Shown one piece after another: positions 12,639 to 21,184 of a stretch of 57,456 nt of DNA. The notes under the pieces are model-generated. The model did not search any database. It was not told the DNA's origin and saw only the letters and a list, made by a program, of their open reading frames with translations. Made by a program: the position numbers and the translations under genes. Each line of letters begins with the position of its first letter. Position 1 is the first letter of the stretch. The stretch is from a virus. The DNA is taken from positions 1-57,456 of the IMG/VR virus record IMGVR_UViG_3300013004_000054; one strand, 5' to 3'.

Positions 12639-13673
12639 ATGCCATTTTTTAGTGCAAGACCAAGTGCGGTATTTGGTGTACGCTCTAAGCGTGGAACACT
12701 CCCGTTTCTTACCCGTCAAGTTCTGACAACAGGTTACGTTGCCGCAGGGTATAAGGACACTGTTACATGGAGAAACGTTAACTCCATTAACAACTCAACA
12801 GACGTAACAACAAACCACGGAGACTTGCTAGGAAAAGGCGGAAGCTACATAGCAGGAATTCACGACAGAAACAACGGTTTCTTGTTTGGAACAAACGGCA
12901 CGGGTACTGAAGGCTGGGGTGCCTTCAACGGCTCATCTTGCTTTAACATGCGTAACAACACGACTTTGACAAATACTGCTGGTATGAACCCTTACTCAAC
13001 CGTGGGTTCCTCTTTCGGAATGATGAACCACAACCTTGACGGAAACGCCGACTTTGGTTGGTACACAGGAACGCACAGCAGCAACTTTATTGCTAAGTTT
13101 AGTTTTGCAACTCAGGTGCACGTAGGTCAACCATCTACCTCATATCCTAACGTTTCTGGTTCGGACACAGCAGGCGGTACTGCAGGATTTATGACAGAGT
13201 TATTTGGTGTCTGGCACAATGACGGAACGGCCAAGGTTAAGTTCACGTTTGCCACCGAGACAGAGGCAACCTACGGTGTGTTCTCCTCATTCCACTCTCA
13301 ACAGAAGGTAATGAGTTCTAAAGTAGGTTTTGCCTGGGGAGGAAACGAAGGTTCCTACAACGCTGGAAATAACTTTAGAAAGACAAATGTAACAACTGAG
13401 ACAACAACAGGAACTATGGCAAAGCCTATTGCTGACTCTGGTGAAGAAAACTTTACAATGGGTCAGGCGCACGCATACTGTCTAGGTTTCTACAACGCCT
13501 CCGGACAAAACAACCGTTCCTATAAGTGGACCTATGCCACAGACTCAGGGTTTGAAGGTGGCGCATCTATGCAACCATCAGGCACAGCCTCTGGTACTGG
13601 TGCGTCAGGAACATGTTGCCCTTCAGGCACAATCGGTGGGCGCTCATCCGGTGTTGGAATGTGGAGAGACTAA
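12639..13673 (+). CDS. Virion-associated protein, copy B of a tandem pair, 344 aa
   Basis: This is a paralogue of the gene at 11601. It shares the N-terminal ~28 residues almost exactly, the NGTGTEG, NMRNNTT, SSKVG, NEGSY and GEEN landmarks, and the Cys-Cys C-terminal motif. The ATG directly follows the TAG of copy A, so translation is coupled. The first 80 bp match copy A at 76 positions while the middle is strongly diverged. This points to an old duplication with recent conversion, or constraint, at the 5' end. It may give the virion two alternative or heteromeric surface proteins. Confidence 0.7.
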   Translation: MPFFSARPSAVFGVRSKRGTLPFLTRQVLTTGYVAAGYKDTVTWRNVNSINNSTDVTTNHGDLLGKGGSYIAGIHDRNNGFLFGTNGTGTEGWGAFNGSSCFNMRNNTTLTNTAGMNPYSTVGSSFGMMNHNLDGNADFGWYTGTHSSNFIAKFSFATQVHVGQPSTSYPNVSGSDTAGGTAGFMTELFGVWHNDGTAKVKFTFATETEATYGVFSSFHSQQKVMSSKVGFAWGGNEGSYNAGNNFRKTNVTTETTTGTMAKPIADSGEENFTMGQAHAYCLGFYNASGQNNRSYKWTYATDSGFEGGASMQPSGTASGTGASGTCCPSGTIGGRSSGVGMWRD

Positions 13674-13740
13674 CCAGCAAGTAGATATTAACCATGTGTT
13701 TCTTGCAGGACTAGTAGTGTACTAATCCGAAGTAAGTGTG

Positions 13741-13746
13741 TATAAT
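13741..13746 (+). promoter_or_regulatory. Candidate -10 element upstream of the coiled-coil gene
   Basis: A consensus TATAAT lies 42 bp upstream of the ATG at 13788, in the 114-bp gap after the tandem pair. No good -35 is seen at 16-18 bp. A GGAGGA ribosome binding site precedes the ATG. It would separate expression of the accessory block from the fibre block. Confidence 0.4.
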
Positions 13747-13787
13747 AATTCATAGCGACGGTAACATCAAACAATGGAGGACACAAG

Positions 13788-14570
13788 ATGACTGATAAGC
13801 ATCTGCCTGAAACTATAGTGCCAATGCCAATGCCAATGACTGACACCTCGATGTTGTCAGAAAATGATAAGCAGCTTCTAGAACTCGCGCTTGCCACAGA
13901 TCACGGCACCCCACTGTTTAAGATTCGCCACTTCGTTGGCGACGCACAGATCACACGCTACGCAAAATACAAGCAACTAATGCTGGAATTACGTGCCCGT
14001 GAAGAAGTTATTGAGCAGACTCTCGTCACCCTTGAGAAAAACAAGGCGCACATTGATGAGGTTAAAGAAATGATTGAACTTGCACCAACACAAGCAGCCG
14101 CTAAGAAACTAAAGTGGGATCTCACTAGTCACGTCAACGACGTTGCTAAAACAGAACGACGCCTTCAAATGGCATATCGTGAGCGCGGTAACTTTCTGAA
14201 GGTTCTAAATGAGATGTACACATCTGGTGAAGCCTATCTAGAAGATGGCACAGACATGCGCAATGCTATGATAAACGAGGACTTGAACGAGCAACTAGAG
14301 GCAGAGCACTGGACGTATCGTTTAGGAAAACAAGCAGCACTAGATCTAATCGCATACGGTCACATTGGTACTGGAAACCTTGAGGCAATCTCAATGATGA
14401 GTGAATCACAAGCGGTAGTGACACTGCAGCTCGCCATGACCTATTCACACGCTGTGAAAAAACAACTTGGCATTATGGAATCAACAATTATTGAAGCCAT
14501 TGAAACTGGTCAAATCAACAGCACCACCGACATCGAGAAGCAGCAGACTCTAAAAGAACTTGAAAGATAA
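13788..14570 (+). CDS. Coiled-coil protein, 260 aa, unknown
   Basis: The protein has a flexible start with three MP pairs, then long charged helices at about residues 60-150 (KYKQLMLELRAREEV and following) with heptad character. The C-terminal half is also helical. No membrane segment, signal peptide or catalytic motif is visible. It is the first gene after a candidate promoter and has a strong GGAGGA site. It could be a virion structural or assembly protein, or a regulator that interacts with the host. The sequence does not allow a choice. Confidence 0.6.
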   Translation: MTDKHLPETIVPMPMPMTDTSMLSENDKQLLELALATDHGTPLFKIRHFVGDAQITRYAKYKQLMLELRAREEVIEQTLVTLEKNKAHIDEVKEMIELAPTQAAAKKLKWDLTSHVNDVAKTERRLQMAYRERGNFLKVLNEMYTSGEAYLEDGTDMRNAMINEDLNEQLEAEHWTYRLGKQAALDLIAYGHIGTGNLEAISMMSESQAVVTLQLAMTYSHAVKKQLGIMESTIIEAIETGQINSTTDIEKQQTLKELER

Positions 14571-14572
14571 CT

Positions 14573-15262
14573 ATGCACTTGTATTACATGGCAGTGCATT
14601 TTGAAGACAAAACCCATATGGGAAGTCTTAAGGAAATTGGTTTCTGGGAGCACTACTACGTTTACGAGATAGAAGATCATGTTCTTTCACGTGTAGATCT
14701 TCTTAGAGTACGCCCTGTGATGTTTCCGTCAAAACACGTTGCGATGGGATGGTTGTTCGCTACCGCTCAAACAGACGCTATAAAAGTTCACCCTGGAACA
14801 GACGCCGGTGACTATCTAACAGAAATTGGTAATGACCGCGTAGTGCCTTACACTAAAGGCAGAATAAAGTACACGCTAAATGAGCAAGACGTGCAAAACG
14901 GAGCCGAGTTTGCTAAGTTGGTTCTACATGAAAAGGTAGATCGTGACTATGAGAACATGTGGATCTATACTAAGCCTCAGCCGTTTTCTCCTTTACTCTC
15001 TGACTACGTCACGCACATACGAGCTGCTGGGCTGCCTGTTGAGCCTGAGCTTCAACGACTCTTTGATGCGCAGGATTCTCACTACACTAGCATGAAAAAG
15101 ATAGTAGATGCAGTGTATGATACACATGTGATGATTGAACAGATTGATAGTTCGGCTGCTGCGCACGCAGTGCTTCTACATCACTTCAATCAGATAAACA
15201 ACCTTCCAACCATACTAAGAGATGCAGAGACTAACGATGTTCAGCATACCATTAAACCCTAA
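14573..15262 (+). CDS. Unknown protein, 229 aa
   Basis: It starts 2 bp after the coiled-coil gene. The product begins MHLYYMAVHFEDKTHMGSLK and is a soluble mix of aromatic and charged residues with no recognisable motif. The C-terminal 80 residues look helical. Its 3' end overlaps the next gene by 26 bp or more, indicating one operon. The downstream neighbours are surface-glycan-type enzymes. Confidence 0.55.
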   Translation: MHLYYMAVHFEDKTHMGSLKEIGFWEHYYVYEIEDHVLSRVDLLRVRPVMFPSKHVAMGWLFATAQTDAIKVHPGTDAGDYLTEIGNDRVVPYTKGRIKYTLNEQDVQNGAEFAKLVLHEKVDRDYENMWIYTKPQPFSPLLSDYVTHIRAAGLPVEPELQRLFDAQDSHYTSMKKIVDAVYDTHVMIEQIDSSAAAHAVLLHHFNQINNLPTILRDAETNDVQHTIKP

Positions 15263-16883
15263 GCTAGATGAAAAGGAACTTCAAGAGTTCCTAAAGTTTC
15301 TTGACGAGAACCGCGCCTACATCTATGACTTCTACTTTACGTGTCGCATGCCACCATTTGTGCAGGACGCGATGGGTGACGTCTTCATAGGTGGCCAAGA
15401 AGATCATGATTACTTAATTGGGTTAGCTCTTCATATACAAAAAGAACTAGGCATAACCGCATCGGCCGTGTTTAACAACACGATGGTTCGTCCGTCACAA
15501 GAAAACTTAGATCTTTTTATCCAAAACTTCCGTCAACTCTATGACGCAGGGATCCGCTCAGTAACTATTCCACACACAAGCTGGATGGCAACAGGGCAGA
15601 TCAAAGCCGAGTTCCCAGATCTATTTGTAAAAAATACCATTCTGCGTAACGTGTCAGAACCCCGCGACATTTCAAAGTTAGCTGAGGCTGGATTCGACTA
15701 CGTCAACCTTGACCGCGACCTAATGCGCGACCACGAGAAACTAAAAAGATTCAAGAAGGCAAAAGAGATGTTTGGCGTCAAGCTCTCACTTCTAGCAAAC
15801 GAAGGTTGCCTCGGTGGTTGCATCATGATGGACGAACACTATCAGTTCAACAACTCTCGCGGTGGAACTAGCCCACAGTATTTTGCCGATTCCATTAGTC
15901 GAGTGTCATGCTCTAAGTGGGATCATGAGGATCAAGCGGTTCCGCTAAAGACAGCGAACATGCCACCTTGGAGAGCAGACTGGCAAGAGTTTTTTGATGA
16001 GCTCGGAATTGACGTCATAAAGATGCATGGCCGTGAGTCTAAGTCTCGCCTAAAAGAGACAATGGACATCGTTAGGCGATACGCCGCTGGAGACGAAATT
16101 CTATTCGACGGTTTCAATGACTTCATTGAAGAGACTAACCTAGCCGACAGACCTATTGAGGTATGGCGCAACAAGATCAAGACCTGCAAGTTTGATTGCT
16201 GGGATTGTGGCTACTGCGACAAAATTATGAAAGCAAAGTATGGGGACAAGCGCAACCCACGCGTGATGACTGTCACTCAGGGGATCGTAGACGCCGTCAA
16301 TCCAAAGAAGCCACTAGATATCAATATTGAAGGACTTACCAGTCCTAGAGTGCAATCATTGCTTAATCTACTAGCAAGTAAGTCAACAACTTACTTAGAG
16401 GTAGGGTCATTCCTTGGTGCTACCGCAGCCGCCGCGTTAAGTGGCAATAAGGTAAAAGCGTATCTTGTTGACAACTGGGCTGAAAGCCTTCAACCTGCTG
16501 AGGCAGACATCGACATGCCAGAAAGCAGCAAGGAAGACTTCTTAGAGAACATTAAACCGCACATTGGTGAAAACACCGTTGAGGTTCTTGACGGCGACAT
16601 GTTTACGTTTGGTAAGGAACAAATTAGTGGTGTTGACCTATTCTTCTATGACGGACCACACGACCACGCAACGGTAAGTCATGCCGTGCAACACTTTGCG
16701 CCGTGCCTTGCACCTGGTGCTATTATTATTTTTGATGATGCTAACTGGACTGACACGCTAACTGGTGCGGATGAAGGTCTTGCCAAGGCAGGCCTTGAGG
16801 TTGCATTCTCTAGGAAGATCATCAATAGTATAGAGTCCCGCCGTGACTGGTGGAACGGACTGTACATCGTAGTAACAAAGTAA
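15237..16883 (+). CDS. Cysteine-rich barrel-like enzyme fused to a SAM methyltransferase, 548 aa
   Basis: The N-terminal ~345 residues alternate strands and helices like a TIM barrel. They carry a cysteine set: NEGCLGGC at about nt 15800, a further Cys in SRVSCSK, and C-x4-C-x2-C-x2-C in CKFDCWDCGYC (about 16180-16230). This is reminiscent of U32-peptidase-like proteins that hold an Fe-S cluster, but assignment is uncertain. The C-terminal ~170 residues are a class I methyltransferase of the Methyltransf_24 type, with a SAM-binding loop YLEVGSFLGATAAA and the motif FFYDGPHDH. I chose the ATG at 15237, with GAGA six bases upstream, over the ATG at 15222, which lacks a spaced site. It neighbours a second methyltransferase and a GT2 enzyme, suggesting a glycan or small-molecule modification pathway. 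Confidence 0.65.
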   Translation: MFSIPLNPKLDEKELQEFLKFLDENRAYIYDFYFTCRMPPFVQDAMGDVFIGGQEDHDYLIGLALHIQKELGITASAVFNNTMVRPSQENLDLFIQNFRQLYDAGIRSVTIPHTSWMATGQIKAEFPDLFVKNTILRNVSEPRDISKLAEAGFDYVNLDRDLMRDHEKLKRFKKAKEMFGVKLSLLANEGCLGGCIMMDEHYQFNNSRGGTSPQYFADSISRVSCSKWDHEDQAVPLKTANMPPWRADWQEFFDELGIDVIKMHGRESKSRLKETMDIVRRYAAGDEILFDGFNDFIEETNLADRPIEVWRNKIKTCKFDCWDCGYCDKIMKAKYGDKRNPRVMTVTQGIVDAVNPKKPLDINIEGLTSPRVQSLLNLLASKSTTYLEVGSFLGATAAAALSGNKVKAYLVDNWAESLQPAEADIDMPESSKEDFLENIKPHIGENTVEVLDGDMFTFGKEQISGVDLFFYDGPHDHATVSHAVQHFAPCLAPGAIIIFDDANWTDTLTGADEGLAKAGLEVAFSRKIINSIESRRDWWNGLYIVVTK

Positions 16884-16908
16884 ACAAAGACATAAGGGAG
16901 AGAAGAAC

Positions 16909-17835
16909 ATGGAATGGTCAGCATCACTTATAACTGACAATCAAGTGTACCTACTGTTGCTTGCAGCAGTGATGGGGTTGTCGTTCACGGCAAAAAGAAC
17001 ACAGGTATTCGTACCGTTTTACGCGTGGATCGCATCACACGTAAAGTCAAAAAGAGCAGTGGTAGCTCTTATCTCACTACTATCCGGGCTCCTGCCTATC
17101 AGTGGTAGAGCCGCTATCTCAGCTGGAGCGCTCGACACCATTGCGCCAGACGACAAGAACAAAAAGAAAAACTATGGTGTAATTGACTACCTGTCAACGC
17201 ACCATTACTATTTCTGGTCGCCGCTAGAGGCAACCGTTATTGTGCCGATGGCAACTCTCGGAATAACATACTTAGGTTTCATGAACTACATCTGGCCTCT
17301 GTTACTTACCGCGATTATCGTAATTCTTTACCAGATCTTCTTTGTGTTAAAGGAAGAAGACATCGAAATCAACGTCATTAAGAAAAAAGAACCAGTTGCC
17401 GGATGGACAAAGGAAGAGCGCAAGCAAATAGTGTCATACGCAAAGACACTACTTTTTGTTGGTGTCATCATTATTCTTGGCAACATTGTGAAGGCAAACT
17501 ATGAGACGATTAACACATGGGTAGAAGCTGCAAGAGATCACGGGCTCCTATTGGTTGTTGCAGTCGCAGGCTTCCTTGCAAGCTTTGCTCTTGGCAGCAG
17601 CGGTAAGTTTGCTGGTTTTACCTCGCTATCAGCCAGTGTGTTTGGCCCAGCCACTCTTCCACTTTTCTTTGCGATTGACTACGCAGGCTACATGCTTTCA
17701 CCAGCACACAAGTGCCTAGTCATATCACAGAGCTATTTCGGGACACCTCTAAAACAGCAGTACAAGGCGATTCTTTCTCTAGTAGTTCCTGTAGCACTAG
17801 TCGGTATCGTTATGTACTTCGGTCTTACTACCTGA
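16909..17835 (+). CDS. DUF401-like multi-spanning membrane protein, 308 aa
   Basis: It has about eight to nine hydrophobic segments separated by short loops and one longer charged loop around residue 150 (KKKEPVAGWTKEERKQ). LLPISGRAAISAG in the N-terminal half and AGYMLSPAHKCLVISQSYFG near the C-terminus match the pattern I recall for DUF401 membrane proteins, which belong to the wider anion-transporter-like group. The substrate is unknown. A host-derived carrier in a phage accessory block would count as an auxiliary metabolic gene acting in the cell membrane. The start at 16909 is preceded by AAGGGAGAGAAG. The gene ends 8 bp before the next ATG. Confidence 0.6.
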   Translation: MEWSASLITDNQVYLLLLAAVMGLSFTAKRTQVFVPFYAWIASHVKSKRAVVALISLLSGLLPISGRAAISAGALDTIAPDDKNKKKNYGVIDYLSTHHYYFWSPLEATVIVPMATLGITYLGFMNYIWPLLLTAIIVILYQIFFVLKEEDIEINVIKKKEPVAGWTKEERKQIVSYAKTLLFVGVIIILGNIVKANYETINTWVEAARDHGLLLVVAVAGFLASFALGSSGKFAGFTSLSASVFGPATLPLFFAIDYAGYMLSPAHKCLVISQSYFGTPLKQQYKAILSLVVPVALVGIVMYFGLTT

Positions 17836-17843
17836 GATACACG

Positions 17844-18539
17844 ATGAAAACAATAAAGTTCATGGCGGTAACACAGGACGTTGCTGACAAGATAAAACCT
17901 CCAGCTCCGGCACGTGCGTATGTGCCGGACTGGTACCGCCAGGCTACGCGCTTCATTGGCGGAAAAATGGAATTAGGCCAGCAAGGTATAAACAAGGATC
18001 TAAAACTTTGTGTTCCGTTTCTTGACGCACTGACTAGCGGATACGTCATTGAACTTCCAGCTGACATGCTCGTACAACGCGATGCGCAAGGCGTGACTTT
18101 TTTCTGGCATGAAGAACCACAACTTCTAGAGTTTCGTTCAAAGGACATGGCAACTACCCTTCCGCGACCAGCAGGACATGACCAAGATCTTTACGCCTGG
18201 GTAACTCAATGGGCAATGATTGCTCCACCAGGTTACAGTCTTTTAGTAACGCACCCGTTAAACAGAAATGATCTGCCATTTACAACAACTTCAGGAATTA
18301 TAGATAGTGATAAGTACTCGTCTGCTGGGCAGGTTCCATTCTTCCTGCGAGCAGGATTCAGTGGCGTTATCCCTGCAGGAACTCCAATCATGCAAGTTAT
18401 ACCAATCAAGCGTGAAAACTGGAAGCACGAAGTACTGCCATATGACCGCAGCTTTATCGTTAGTGTAAAGTACAGCATTCAACGTTACATGTATGGCGGG
18501 TACAAAAAACTACTATGGCAGAAGAAAAACTACTCGTGA
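17844..18539 (+). CDS. Conserved unknown protein, 231 aa (possibly DUF6065-like)
   Basis: I start at the ATG at 17844, 8 bp after the upstream stop; the longer frame from 17712 runs inside the membrane protein gene. The product begins MKTIKFMAVTQDVADKIKPP. It has landmarks YVPDWYR, CVPFLDALTSGY, HPLNRNDLPF and IPAGTPIMQVIPIKRE_W. This pattern recalls an uncharacterised family (DUF6065 from memory) found in environmental phages and bacterial glycan loci. No fold-defining catalytic motif is clear. It overlaps the next gene by 25 bp. Confidence 0.55.
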   Translation: MKTIKFMAVTQDVADKIKPPAPARAYVPDWYRQATRFIGGKMELGQQGINKDLKLCVPFLDALTSGYVIELPADMLVQRDAQGVTFFWHEEPQLLEFRSKDMATTLPRPAGHDQDLYAWVTQWAMIAPPGYSLLVTHPLNRNDLPFTTTSGIIDSDKYSSAGQVPFFLRAGFSGVIPAGTPIMQVIPIKRENWKHEVLPYDRSFIVSVKYSIQRYMYGGYKKLLWQKKNYS

Positions 18540-19114
18540 CAGAGGACTTCCCGAACTGGTTTAACACTGGAAATAGACCACAGGCATTTAAGGAACGTCT
18601 ATATCAGTACGCGGGAAGTGATGTGTCATTCCTTCAAATTGGAGCCTACACAGGCGACGCCACGTTGTGGATGCTGGAGAACATAATTTTTAACAGTGGG
18701 ACACTGACAGACGTTGATACTTGGGAAGGCTCAGACGAACCAGCGCATAAGGATATGAACTGGTCAAGTGTTGAGGACGTGTATGACAAGAGAACATCAG
18801 AAGCTCAAGACAAAGGGCATCTATTAAAGTACAAAGGAACAAGTGATGAGTTCTTTGCAGCAAACACTAAGACATACGACTTCATATACATTGACGGTGA
18901 TCATACTGCCTACGGGGTTCTAAAGGACGCTGTACATGCATACGAATGCCTAAATGTAGGAGGAATCTTAGCGTTCGACGACTACACTTGGACTGCAGGC
19001 TTAGGAGAAATAAACGAACCAAAGATGGCAATTGACGCCTTTGAAAAGATCTATCAGGATAGAATATCTCCCGTACACAAGGACTATCAAGCCTGGTATA
19101 AAAAGACACGATAG
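18515..19114 (+). CDS. Class I SAM-dependent methyltransferase (Methyltransf_24 type), 199 aa
   Basis: The glycine loop is in FLQIGAYTGDA (residues 39-49), the acidic ribose-binding segment is DVDTW (66-70), and FIYIDGDH at about residue 130 is the typical Methyltransf_24 motif. FDDYTW follows. These features match small methyltransferases that act on sugars or other small molecules in surface polysaccharide synthesis. It is the second such domain in the block, after the fusion at 15237, and lies next to a GT2 gene. The target is unknown. Confidence 0.75.
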   Translation: MAEEKLLVTEDFPNWFNTGNRPQAFKERLYQYAGSDVSFLQIGAYTGDATLWMLENIIFNSGTLTDVDTWEGSDEPAHKDMNWSSVEDVYDKRTSEAQDKGHLLKYKGTSDEFFAANTKTYDFIYIDGDHTAYGVLKDAVHAYECLNVGGILAFDDYTWTAGLGEINEPKMAIDAFEKIYQDRISPVHKDYQAWYKKTR

Positions 19115-19123
19115 GAGAGACGC

Positions 19124-20218
19124 ATGAAGGTAGCGATATACACAATCGCACTTAACGAGCGCCAGTTTGTAGAAAAATGGTACGAGGCAGCAAAGGACGC
19201 TGACTACTTACTTATCGCTGATACTGGCTCAACTGATGGGACCGTAGAGGCTGCACGCGATCTAGGCATCAATGTTGTCGATATTCGTGTGTCACCTTGG
19301 CGTTTTGATGATGCGCGTAACGCTGCACTCGCTGCACTTCCAGTTGACATTGACATGTGCGTATCACTTGATATGGACGAGGTAATCACACCGAATTGGC
19401 GTGAACCACTTGAGAAAGCTTGGAAGTCGGGTATAACACGTCCACGCTATAAGCACGTTTGGTCTTGGAACGAAGACGGCACACCAGGACTAGAGTTTAG
19501 CTACGACCACATTCACGCACGCAAGGGATACCGTTGGCGTCACCCAGTTCACGAGTGCCTGTACACCTACGGGATTGATGAAGTGCAAGGTTGGATAGAC
19601 GAAATTGAAACGCATCATCACCCAGACCCAACTAAGAGTCGTTCACAGTACTTACCACTTCTTGCGATGTCAGTTAAAGAAGATCCATACAACGACCGCA
19701 ATGCTTTTTACTATGGCCGCGAACTTTATTTCTATGGACAAAATGAAGCCGCAGCTAACGAACTAAAAAGGCATCTGTCGTTACCAACAGCAACGTGGGC
19801 GCCAGAGCGTGCTGCGTCAATGCGTTTTATTGCAAAGGCTGCACCACACGAAGCTGAAGGTTGGTTGCGTAAGGCAATCAAAGAAGCGCCAGGACGACGC
19901 GAACCTTGGGTTGATCTTGCAAAACTCTATTATCTTCGTCAAGACTGGGACAATTCTCTTGAGTGCGCAATTCAAGCGCTAGCCATTAAAGAAAAACCAC
20001 TTGAGTATCTTTGTGAGGCAGAGGCTTGGGGAGAAGCACCATATGACTACGCGGCTATTGCGTGCTACCGTCTTGGCCGGTACAACGAAGGTATTGAGTA
20101 TGCAACAAAGGCGATTGAGATAAACCCACTGGATGAACGCTTAAAAAAGAACTTAGAGTTTTGTATAGAAAAACTTGCAGAGCAAGCTGGAAGTCAGTCT
20201 ACTACTGAGAAGATTTAG
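19124..20218 (+). CDS. GT2-family glycosyltransferase with C-terminal TPR-like repeats, 364 aa
   Basis: The N-terminal ~190 residues show the GT-A fold of family 2: IALNERQ at the start, ADTGSTDGT (residues 32-40), and LDMDE (82-86) as the DxD-type metal site. The C-terminal ~170 residues are helical and TPR-like (for example LYYLRQDWDNSLECAIQAL). The enzyme probably transfers a sugar from a nucleotide donor in the cytoplasm. In this setting it could decorate virion proteins or alter the host envelope. It is preceded by GGAGAG. Its last 17 bp overlap the convergent WhiB-like gene, which marks the end of the plus-strand block. Confidence 0.8.
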   Translation: MKVAIYTIALNERQFVEKWYEAAKDADYLLIADTGSTDGTVEAARDLGINVVDIRVSPWRFDDARNAALAALPVDIDMCVSLDMDEVITPNWREPLEKAWKSGITRPRYKHVWSWNEDGTPGLEFSYDHIHARKGYRWRHPVHECLYTYGIDEVQGWIDEIETHHHPDPTKSRSQYLPLLAMSVKEDPYNDRNAFYYGRELYFYGQNEAAANELKRHLSLPTATWAPERAASMRFIAKAAPHEAEGWLRKAIKEAPGRREPWVDLAKLYYLRQDWDNSLECAIQALAIKEKPLEYLCEAEAWGEAPYDYAAIACYRLGRYNEGIEYATKAIEINPLDERLKKNLEFCIEKLAEQAGSQSTTEKI

Positions 20219-20756
20219 CTACCTTTTTAGCAGCTGCTTTTTCTTTCTTCTTTTGTAACTTTTCCTTCTTCTTAGCTTTTTCTTTAGCTTGACGTTCAAC
20301 ACGTTCAGCTCGCTCAGCATGATAGGCGTCAACTGCATTTGCGCTAGTGCGACTACGCCATGTGAACTCACACTTGGTGCAATGAACAAGTCTCATTGTT
20401 GCCCAGCGTCCGCCACCTGGAACAGGGACAACTAGTGTTTCAAGATTGCTTGGTCGTGCAGAACAATATGGGCATTGCGGATATCGAATACGCCTAGACT
20501 CGTGTCCATTCCATGAAACACTGAGCGCGCGGCGGATTTCACCTTCATCCTTACCACCCCATATACCCCAGATCTGTCGATGTTCAAGCGCCCACTTAAG
20601 ACACTCTGCTCGCACAGGACAAGAGAAGCATAGATTCTTTGCTTGGTACTTTTCTGCTGGTTCAGTTGAGAAGAAGAAATCTCGAATATGTTTGTTTTGC
20701 GTCTCTGCGCAAACAGCTCCTTTTTGCCAGCTTAGATCTGTTTCACTTCTTGACAA
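20202..20756 (-). CDS. WhiB-like Fe-S transcription factor with C-terminal zinc ribbon, 184 aa
   Basis: Residues 10-80 carry the WhiB signature: Cys16, then Cys43-x2-Cys46-x5-Cys52 for a 4Fe-4S cluster, followed by the GIWGGKDE turn. WhiB proteins are nearly confined to Actinobacteria and their phages and act with the principal sigma factor. A second cysteine pair, CPYC and CTKC (about residues 95-130), forms a probable zinc ribbon. The last ~45 residues are Lys/Ala-rich and basic, suited to nucleic acid binding. At 184 residues it is about twice the usual WhiB length. It is the last gene of the minus-strand early block and starts 1 bp after the upstream stop. Confidence 0.85.
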   Translation of the reverse strand: MSRSETDLSWQKGAVCAETQNKHIRDFFFSTEPAEKYQAKNLCFSCPVRAECLKWALEHRQIWGIWGGKDEGEIRRALSVSWNGHESRRIRYPQCPYCSARPSNLETLVVPVPGGGRWATMRLVHCTKCEFTWRSRTSANAVDAYHAERAERVERQAKEKAKKKEKLQKKKEKAAAKKVAKSSQ

Positions 20757-21092
20757 TTAGATCTCCACCCATGTAATCGGGATGATAGTCTCAACGTAGT
20801 CACCATATGCAGTTTCTCCGCTTTCGTCACAGACAGTGTAGTCGATGTCACCTTCAACTTCCCCTGCGTATCCATAAGAGTTAGTTGACGACTCAATTGC
20901 GCCAAATCCATTACCAAGCGAGACAGCAGAACCGTCCCTTTGAAGAGCCGAGGCAAGAGCCCTCCGAACTATGTCGTTGTCAAGATCTACATGTTCATTT
21001 GTATAGAACACAAGAGCCTCAGACTTAGTGACATCATAGCCCTCACCAGTCCATTCGCGCCATAGGCATTCGCCGGCTCTTGAATCTCGCAT
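20757..21092 (-). CDS. Unknown acidic protein, 111 aa
   Basis: The product begins MRDSRAGECLWREWTGEGYD and is acidic. The C-terminal half is probably beta-rich (GEVEGDIDYTVCDE). No family is recognised. It has no ribosome binding site, because the bases just upstream of the ATG form a perfect palindrome (21093-21107) that contains a TACAAT. The message may therefore be leaderless. It is followed directly by the WhiB-like gene. Confidence 0.55.
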   Translation of the reverse strand: MRDSRAGECLWREWTGEGYDVTKSEALVFYTNEHVDLDNDIVRRALASALQRDGSAVSLGNGFGAIESSTNSYGYAGEVEGDIDYTVCDESGETAYGDYVETIIPITWVEI

Positions 21093-21107
21093 AGATACAT
21101 TGTATCT
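21093..21107. promoter_or_regulatory. Palindrome abutting a start codon, possible operator or leaderless promoter
   Basis: AGATACA-T-TGTATCT is a perfect 7-bp inverted repeat touching the ATG of the 111-aa gene. Read on the minus strand it includes TACAAT ending 7 bases before the start codon. That position would place transcription start at or near the ATG. It could bind a dimeric regulator, such as the adjacent WhiB-like protein's partner or a host repressor. Confidence 0.4.
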
Positions 21108-21184
21108 TGAGTCTGTCTCTAATGCAGGGCTTTACACACGGCATTTTCCTACTTTTTTCGCCATAGACTTATATGGACGCAGGT

